Assembly (NCBI GenBank): GCA_002633005.1 | Contig: NMRA01000033.1 | Coordinates: 503,364-558,560, forward strand | Source of the DNA: Phoronis australis | Lineage: Eukaryota; Phoronida; Phoronidae | Direction of reading: 5' to 3' | Length of the DNA: 55,197 bases | Part shown: positions 52,601 through 55,197 of the stretch, piece by piece | How positions within the stretch are numbered: the stretch's first letter is position 1 | How the letters are laid out: the number at the start of each line of letters is the position of its first letter | The notes under the pieces: model-generated | What the model was told of the DNA's origin: nothing | The model's input: only the letters and a program-made list of their open reading frames with translations | Databases searched by the model: none | Position numbers and translations under genes: made by a program

Positions 52601-52942
52601 TATATTGTTTAATTGTTGGCATGTTCCTAGCTGAAAAAAGGACACTCATAAATCAACAGCTGACTAGTTATACATATATATAAATTTCTAAAACGTTACC
52701 CGAGGAGCAGGTACTTTTTGAATATCTTATAAGCAATTCATCAATAAGTATTCAAAGCACTATCGATGTTGAGTACAGGTAGGTATACCTACCATTCTTG
52801 TCTGTGACTCACAATTTCCAGTAAATCGCAAATAATATCAACAAATCAACACGACTTTTTAAAAGGTACTTACTTCAAATGCTTCTGTAAGCTGGGGCGT
52901 TATCTCGCCACATTTCACTACCTTCACCTTTAATTCTGCCAT
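18208..52942 (-). CDS. TOPBP1: TOPBP1, DNA topoisomerase II-binding protein 1 (whole gene)
   Basis: Scaffold protein of the replication-stress checkpoint: it binds phosphorylated partners through paired BRCT domains and activates ATR-ATRIP; it also acts in replication initiation and repair. I traced 33 coding exons on the minus strand from ATG (52942) to TGA (18208). Exon lengths and phases all agree and sum to 4767 nt, about 1588 aa, against about 1522 in human. Order: BRCT0-1-2, BRCT3, BRCT4-5, a long linker, BRCT6, the ATR-activation region, BRCT7-8. One copy of exons 5, 22 and 23 was counted; the second copies look like haplotype duplicates at assembly joins. Uncertain points: the donor of exon 23 and the weak donor of exon 6. 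The last exon ends without the basic nuclear-localisation tail of the human protein. Confidence 0.95.
19792..19917. mobile_element. Small inverted-repeat (MITE-like) element
   Basis: Two arms of about 48 bp are reverse complements with several differences. The left arm begins TTTAAAGGGGCAATAGTCTG and the complement of the right arm begins TTTAAATGGTAATGGTCTG; both end in a GAACCA block. A loop of roughly 20-30 bp separates them. Lies in the intron between TOPBP1 exons 31 and 32. Confidence 0.7.
20496..20999. mobile_element. Non-autonomous element with CAGGGCTTG ends
   Basis: Left end CAGGGCTTGGAATG and right end, complemented, CAGGGCTTGCAATTTT, both followed within about 30 bp by CGCGGAAA. 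CAGGG ends resemble hAT-superfamily termini. The interior is GC-richer than the flanks and holds a minus-strand open frame (20829-20557) without a recognised domain. No clear target-site duplication was seen. Confidence 0.6.
22020..22208. mobile_element. Foldback (inverted-repeat) element
   Basis: Arms of about 75-85 bp pair with each other: AACACCACTGTAGTTTCTG on the left against the complement of CAGGAAATACAGTGGTGTTT on the right, and GATCATCAGG against CCTGATGATT. A short central loop of about 35 bp lies near 22095-22130. Lies in the intron between TOPBP1 exons 29 and 30. Confidence 0.7.
24263..26873 (-). CDS. TOPBP1: TOPBP1 exons 24-27: ATR-activation region
   Basis: Exons 26873-26601, 26253-26210, 25530-25438 and 24504-24263 (residues about 1079-1296). 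The stretch is largely Ser/Arg/Glu-rich and disordered, as expected. Exon 24 ends [13 protein letters not shown], comparable to human FQKQLQEIMSATS. Exon 27 contains [19 protein letters not shown], matching human IIWDDPTAREERARLASNL; its Trp (W1236 in this model) corresponds to the human Trp required for ATR activation. Exon 25 is only 44 nt but is needed to keep phase. Confidence 0.9.
25097..25430. repeat. 17-bp minisatellite
   Basis: About 19-20 tandem units of roughly GTAAATGTACTGGCCAC with variants GGACAC/GGCTAC and ATAAATG. It ends less than 10 bp before the donor side of TOPBP1 exon 26 (25438). Open frames here are just the repeat translated. Confidence 0.93.
27518..27619 (-). other. 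TOPBP1: Second copy of TOPBP1 exon 23 (probable haplotype duplicate)
   Basis: Identical translated peptide to the exon at 29158-29259, shifted by 1640 bp, inside the block repeated around the N at 28607. The phase-consistent donor here is at 27573. Confidence 0.8.
28190..28258 (-). other. TOPBP1: Second copy of TOPBP1 exon 22 (probable haplotype duplicate)
   Basis: Same 23-residue peptide as 29838-29906, with a silent change. Part of the 1.64 kb block repeated on the two sides of the N at 28607. Because this exon is 69 nt it would not shift the frame if counted twice, so an automatic gene model could wrongly include both. Confidence 0.82.
28608..30241. repeat. 1.64 kb block, copy B, starting at an assembly join
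   Basis: Partner of 26968-28606. After 30241 the sequence continues uniquely towards exon 21 (30374-30457). Includes a small local rearrangement near 29622-29655 relative to copy A. Confidence 0.9.
29158..29259 (-). CDS. TOPBP1: TOPBP1 exon 23 (first copy), donor uncertain
   Basis: Acceptor TTTGCAG|GCTGTGGTGAAG at 29259. The frame stays open well past the exon. Exon 24 starts at the third codon position, so exon 23 must end in phase 2; the only such donor early in the frame is CGGAG|GTCGGT (exon 29259-29213, 47 nt). A more ordinary-looking donor, AGGCAG|GTTATG (29158), would leave phase 0 and break the join to exon 24. An unseen extra exon or a different exon 24 acceptor is also possible. 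Confidence 0.55.
29838..32161 (-). CDS. TOPBP1: TOPBP1 exons 20-22: BRCT6
   Basis: Exons 32161-32012, 30457-30374 and exon 22 at 29906-29838 (duplicate 28258-28190), residues about 963-1063. Signatures: [39 protein letters not shown], and [19 protein letters not shown] followed by IVSPHWL, then FPHNFNP. These are near-matches to human [38 protein letters not shown] and YPHTYNP. All three exons are phase 0 at both ends. Confidence 0.94.
30690..31220. mobile_element. Possible solo LTR or repeat remnant
   Basis: A block with strong strand asymmetry (pyrimidine-rich plus strand) has a GATTGG, a TATTTATAG near 30781 and an AATAAA near 31148, followed by a TTTTACTCTGCAACATATC tail. The layout resembles a retroviral-type LTR, but no matching TG...CA ends or target duplication could be fixed. 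Lies in the intron between TOPBP1 exons 20 and 21. Confidence 0.25.
32316..32913. repeat. 35-bp minisatellite
   Basis: About 17 tandem units of the type TGACTAAAACACAACAGGAG plus TATCGAGGCCATCTG. Variants in GGCCAT/GGCAAT recur in blocks, suggesting two-unit higher-order copying. Lies in the intron between TOPBP1 exons 19 and 20; the matching open frame is repeat-derived. Confidence 0.95.
33724..36083 (-). CDS. TOPBP1: TOPBP1 exons 16-19: end of BRCT5 and central linker
   Basis: Exons 36083-35663, 35011-34892, 34568-34491, 33837-33724 (residues about 718-962). Exon 16 completes BRCT5 ([19 protein letters not shown]) and then enters a disordered linker with three tandem 10-residue repeats of the form SPxxxxxRVx ([28 protein letters not shown]). 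Exon 17 carries [19 protein letters not shown], matching human TPSKFLSKDKLFKPSFDV; exon 18 starts [11 protein letters not shown], matching the human ALAALETPG block. The several SP and TP sites are possible kinase targets (inference). Confidence 0.92.
34668..34864. repeat. 65-bp tandem repeat, three copies
   Basis: Three units beginning CATGAAGGTCA and ending GATAACGACCCCTCAG (or AAATAACG in the third), differing by a few substitutions and a 2-bp insertion. Adjacent to TOPBP1 exon 17. Confidence 0.92.
36826..40731 (-). CDS. TOPBP1: TOPBP1 exons 10-15: linker, BRCT4 and BRCT5
   Basis: Exons 40731-40598, 40078-40001, 39587-39480, 38771-38662, 37765-37593, 36954-36826 (residues about 474-718). 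Exons 10-11 are a Ser/Thr/Pro-rich linker. BRCT4: [14 protein letters not shown] and ELIKENGG, then [14 protein letters not shown] and EVVTNIWL, very close to the human IVADYAVVPLLGCEV and EVVTNTWL. BRCT5 (starting [15 protein letters not shown], then [20 protein letters not shown]) matches the human phosphopeptide-binding module that recognises MDC1, BLM and 53BP1. Exon 12 ends at GGAG|GTACTC: reading on to later GTs would destroy the conserved ENGG-to-BRCT4 join. Confidence 0.93.
38090..38380. repeat. 42-bp minisatellite
   Basis: Six to seven units of the type ATGCTCAATATACAGAGACA plus AAACATACAACATACACAAGAT, the last ones shortened. Lies in the intron between TOPBP1 exons 13 and 14. Open frames over it on both strands are repeat-derived. 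Confidence 0.93.
38983..39220. mobile_element. MITE-like palindromic element (GGGGCCTGTTCCA family), copy 2
   Basis: Same family as 4148-4397, inserted in the opposite orientation: it starts GGGGCCCGTTCCAACAAATC and ends, complemented, GCCTGTTCCAAGAAACTGAC. Lies in the intron between TOPBP1 exons 12 and 13. Confidence 0.72.
40798..40819. repeat. Poly(A) run
   Basis: Uninterrupted A stretch of about 20 bases in the intron between TOPBP1 exons 9 and 10. Confidence 0.9.
41144..43619 (-). CDS. TOPBP1: TOPBP1 exons 7-9: BRCT3
   Basis: Exons 43619-43354, 42277-42114 and 41269-41144 (residues about 289-473). Exon 7 is a Ser/Thr-rich linker ending [10 protein letters not shown], the entry to BRCT3. 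Exon 8 gives [19 protein letters not shown] and [19 protein letters not shown]; exon 9 gives [20 protein letters not shown]. These parallel human [20 protein letters not shown] and the HVVGAKWLLECFSKGY block. All junctions are phase-consistent (0, 2, 2). Confidence 0.93.
41395..41500 (-). mobile_element. tRNA-derived SINE-like fragment
   Basis: On the minus strand, GATGACTCAGTAGACTAGAG resembles a tRNA A box (TGGCNNAGTNGG-type) and, about 30 bp on, GGTTCCGGGTTTGAGTCCCG contains a pol III B box (GGTTTGAGTCC) inside a T-arm-like hairpin (CCGGG/CCCGG). It lacks a full acceptor stem, so it is not a functional tRNA. It is bracketed by a 31-bp direct repeat (see findings). Confidence 0.6.
43642..43674. 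repeat. (AAT)n microsatellite
   Basis: About ten to eleven AAT units just upstream (minus-strand sense) of the acceptor of TOPBP1 exon 7. Confidence 0.95.
43865..52942 (-). CDS. TOPBP1: TOPBP1 exons 1-6: BRCT0, BRCT1, BRCT2
   Basis: Exons: 52942-52874, 52367-52179, 48783-48697, 48148-48041, exon 5 at 46545-46350 (duplicate 44919-44724), 44080-43865. Together they encode residues 1 to about 289. Signatures: [14 protein letters not shown] and RLYGPQCV (BRCT0, compare human YICDPFSGVVFDHL), [18 protein letters not shown] and TTQWVEQVW (BRCT1), and [20 protein letters not shown] followed by [13 protein letters not shown] (BRCT2). In the family this triple module binds the phosphorylated RAD9 tail and Treslin. 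The first ATG of exon 1 in the main frame gives MAELKVKVV; the exon starts at an acceptor about 20 nt upstream. Exon 6 must use the weak donor AATG|GTCTGT, because the stronger-looking GTAAAT 14 nt on would lead to a stop. Confidence 0.93.
44285..44735. repeat. 43-bp minisatellite containing the TOPBP1 exon 5 splice donor
   Basis: Ten or so degenerate 43-bp units with consensus (minus strand) CTGATAGACAGTGAAGGTAA plus GCTACGGTAGGGTTCATAATAAA. The unit nearest the gene is the real exon 5 end: GATAGACAGTGAAG|GTAAGC. Each further unit therefore repeats the last exon bases plus the 5' splice site. Most units keep GGTAAGCTA; some have lost it. Confidence 0.85.
44724..44919 (-). other. TOPBP1: Second copy of TOPBP1 exon 5 (probable haplotype duplicate)
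   Basis: Encodes the same peptide as 46350-46545 (from [10 protein letters not shown] to LIDSE) with only silent changes, and has intact splice sites. The exon is 196 nt, so using both copies would shift the frame; exon 6 joins correctly after either one alone. The copies belong to the duplicated blocks around the N at 46029. Confidence 0.85.
46030..46151. mobile_element. End of a hAT-like element (CAGGGCTCGAC terminus), cut by an assembly join
   Basis: Starts immediately after the N at 46029 and ends GTCGAGCCCTG. Complemented, the end reads CAGGGCTCGACGCTATTAAA, followed by several TCGCATTTTGCGACCTGG-like subrepeats. The terminus is close to that of the element at 50864-51937 (CAGGGTTCAACATTAAC). 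Inserted in the minisatellite of the second haplotype-like block. Confidence 0.65.
46152..46355. repeat. 43-bp splice-donor minisatellite, second block
   Basis: About five units of the same 43-bp repeat as 44285-44735, ending at exon 5 copy 46350-46545, whose donor reads GAAG|GTGAGC instead of GTAAGC. Unit number and order differ from the first block. Confidence 0.82.
49314..49547. repeat. 26-bp minisatellite, nine units
   Basis: Nine nearly perfect units: GAAAGGGTGAACACTACCAC plus ATCCAT, with one or two substitutions in a few. High identity points to recent expansion. Lies in the intron between TOPBP1 exons 2 and 3. Confidence 0.97.
50864..51937 (-). mobile_element. hAT-like element fragment with a zinc-finger exon
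   Basis: Terminal inverted repeats CAGGGTTCAACATTAAC and (complemented) CAGGGCTCAACACTAAC, flanked by a 6-bp direct repeat GACTAC on both sides. On the minus strand, an open frame 51737-51321 reads through a donor (GGATGT|GTAAGT near 51355) and contains W-x-P-S-W...FPVL...GMTCDFCRR...FVGGC, the start of the BED/TTF-like zinc finger of ZNF862/KIAA1586-type hAT-derived proteins. The transposase catalytic and dimerisation parts are absent, so this is an internally deleted copy. Subterminal ACTTGCCC/GGGCAAGT repeats lie inside both ends. Located in the TOPBP1 intron between exons 2 and 3. Confidence 0.72.
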
Positions 52943-52964
52943 TTGAACATCACATCAGCATCTA

Positions 52965-55197
52965 AAACACAAAGTGTGAAATATGGTAAAACACCACAGC
53001 ACTCGACGCTGCTTGACGACAAGTCACCAAATGTGACTTGGAGAAAATCCCAAGTTGCCAAACAGGTACTCATCTAGCGGTGTGGACAGCACGGCCAAGG
53101 CAGAAAAACGAAGGCCTGTTTCAAGACAACCTCGGCAAAAATGATGGCTAAACGAAAAATTCTGACATTCACGATTAATAAATTTCATTCAAACCTACAA
53201 TCCATTGTTTTAATTCAATAAATTAGAGACTATTGGCGTCTATTTTTACTGCAAATGTCGCAGTGACGATACGTAAATACTGGCAGCCATGTTTTTGGCG
53301 GAATAACTTCCTGTTCTGCGACGTCAGGGTGACCCTCATACAGAATCCCCCATATGGCCAGTGTCAAGAAATATTGCATTCAGCACTATCTTCCCATGAA
53401 TGGACAATTAATCTTTGAAATTGAAGTATACAGAACCGAAGTTCAAAGGATTTGCTGTACCCCTAATGCTAGTTGCCGACGCGGAAGTTTCACGTTTGTA
53501 ATCGAGAGTATAGTGGTCTTTTGGATTGGAGGAACAAGAGGCACTTTTTCAAAAGTTGATCGCATGGCGGAAAATCGTGCACTAAAAAAGCTTATAAAAA
53601 ATTATGTATCAGTGATAATTCGTGACAAAAAGATTACAAACTTATAAATAAAGATCAAGGTAACAATTAATAACAAAAAATTGTCTTATACTTAACTTTG
53701 AAGTCTGAAATCAGGTAATTTACCAAAGTGGGTTTTACATGGAGACAGATATCATGGAGCTCCATGATCTACTTTTTGATTGTCCTACCTAAGGTCACAG
53801 GCACTCGAATTTCCCGATGACTCGTAACCATATATAAGAAACATAAAGGTTGGACATTAAAACCTTGCCAAGCCAAGGCTGCTAACTTCAACTGTCCCAA
53901 AACCAAATAAAATCTGTGTACATTTCCCTCAGACTGGTATTGCATAAACCTCTAAAGCCTGATCGTTCCCTGATCTCATTAAATTATCCCTGTGAGTGGT
54001 GAATTGGCGACGAATTTTCAAAACAATCTCAAAACTCTGAATTCAAGGACCTAAAATAGTTAACATGGCGGATTCCAGATGTGCTTTAACTCGTAGGCCT
54101 GTTGAAAATAAAATTTCGAGTTTGAGCAAGCAACCCCTATGCCAATTTCAATGATTGAGGTTATTAAAATTAACCTTACACGTAAGAGTAATTTGTTTCT
54201 TCTTATAGTTCATTTTAACCCTTAACCTAGAACTTAATTGCAAGAACCGGTGTATCCTGTGTTTGATCTTGACATAATGTGCTAATCTTTGTTGAAGCAC
54301 AACAAACACTCGGTTTTTAGTGGACATTTCCCAATGTCTGACCACACGTTTAGTCGCAGTAAATCACCATCCGCAAATGCCGTATTTCGCAGTACGCCAA
54401 AGTTAGAAGCCAGCAACCCGTGGTACCACAGTTGTAAACAATGTTGTTTCACATAATCAGACTTTAAATACATTCAAACTGATACTAACTCATGTGAAGG
54501 GCACTCAAACAACATTCATGGGGGCACGAAACAGGGCTTCAGCATTGCTTCAGGAGCGTCCGCTGAAAAACCGGATGCTCGAAGGTCGTCTGCCATGAAT
54601 GTCCTACGTCACAAAATAAGGTACTTGAATTTGTGATTTTAGCATTTTCTTGACATTTTTGTCGTCAAATCACCACTCGAAGCCAATTTGAAGTGATCAA
54701 GTGAAAGAAGATATTCAAAGATTTGTTCGATGCTAGCTTCGTGGAGTTCCATGCACATTTGCGTAGAAAATTCCGAGCAAACAGATTTTGAGTGTCTAAC
54801 CTTTGTGCTTTCTTAGTATTGAGTGACATCAGTCGTCAGTGGTGATTGGGTAACAGATAAACTCATATCACTGCCTGTGCCTAAGCTAAGGTGTCCATCT
54901 ATGACTATGCACAAAAGGTATAGTCCGGTTACCTATTGTCGTCAGGCTCCAAAGGTCGTCCGCCATCTTGTTTCGCGTGCAGCGCAACCACGCGGGACTT
55001 AGCGTTCCAATTTGGAGTGCTCGTCTGCACGTTAGGTACTAACTTATCGGAAGAGACACGTATCAAAGTAATGAGACAAAAATCGGTGAGTTTACCGATT
55101 GTTTTTTAAAACCACTTAAAAATCAGTAGATTTTACTAATACACTTTTTTGTGCGTTTTCAGAAGATGTTTTCGAATTTAAATTTTCTTCCGACGGG
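52965..55197. other. Upstream flank of TOPBP1
   Basis: Apart from the candidate promoter (53282-53327) no coding exon is firmly supported. Near 54933-54966 (minus) CAAGATGGCGG is a YY1-type start context that opens a short frame MADDLWSLTTI ending at a donor (G|GTAACC). On the plus strand near 55073 a short ATG frame ends at TCG|GTGAGT. These could be first exons of neighbouring genes or chance; evidence is thin. Confidence 0.35.
53282..53327 (-). promoter_or_regulatory. TOPBP1: Candidate TOPBP1 core promoter (CRE, ETS, E2F and YY1-like sites)
   Basis: About 340 bp upstream of the first coding exon, in the minus-strand sense, four sites sit side by side: CTGACGTCG (CRE-like, 53327-53319), CAGGAAGT (ETS, 53313-53306), TCCGCCAAAAAC (E2F-like, 53302-53291) and ACATGGCTGCC (YY1/initiator-like, 53292-53282). 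There is no TATA box. E2F and ETS control suits a replication-checkpoint gene. Transcription would start near 53290, with a non-coding first exon joined to the acceptor at 52964 (TTTGTGTTTTAG). The donor of that first exon was not identified. Confidence 0.5.

Overview
This is eukaryotic (animal) DNA. Both genes are split into many exons with GT-AG introns, the intergenic and intronic DNA is rich in transposon remnants and minisatellites, and four single-N joins (17972, 22585, 28607, 46029) mark a draft assembly. Penelope-like retroelements with GIY-YIG and hammerhead-ribozyme signatures, hAT-like CAGGG...CCCTG elements, a tRNA-like SINE and apparently high heterozygosity suggest a marine invertebrate. 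I cannot name the phylum from this window alone.

Layout. (1) 1-597: fragment of a Penelope-like reverse transcriptase, minus strand, running off the left edge. (2) 4427-13623, plus strand: a ten-exon gene for a SKICH / coiled-coil / C-terminal zinc-finger protein of the TAX1BP1-CALCOCO (autophagy receptor) family, about 1098 aa in my splice model. Its introns hold a Penelope-like fragment with a hammerhead-ribozyme-like motif (6957-7457) and a long palindrome with a second such motif (11110-11820). (3) 13624-18207: convergent intergenic region, repeats only. (4) 18208-52942, minus strand: a full TOPBP1 orthologue in 33 coding exons. Every junction is phase-consistent, giving about 1588 aa with BRCT0-8 and the ATR-activation motif. 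Upstream, around 53282-53327, is a compact candidate promoter (CRE-, ETS-, E2F- and YY1-like sites). (5) 53330-55197: upstream flank.

The two genes are transcribed towards each other and have unrelated roles: selective autophagy and signalling for one, replication-stress checkpoint and DNA repair for the other. Two stretches of TOPBP1 appear twice, each at a one-N join (26968-28606 / 28608-30241, and about 44560-46028 / 46152-47678). They carry exons 22-23 and exon 5 in duplicate. Counting exon 5 twice would break the reading frame, so these look like unmerged haplotype contig ends rather than real duplications.

The most interesting non-coding signals are the two hammerhead-ribozyme-like motifs, a minisatellite that has copied a real 5' splice site of TOPBP1 about ten times, and a concentration of unrelated minisatellites inside the TOPBP1 introns.
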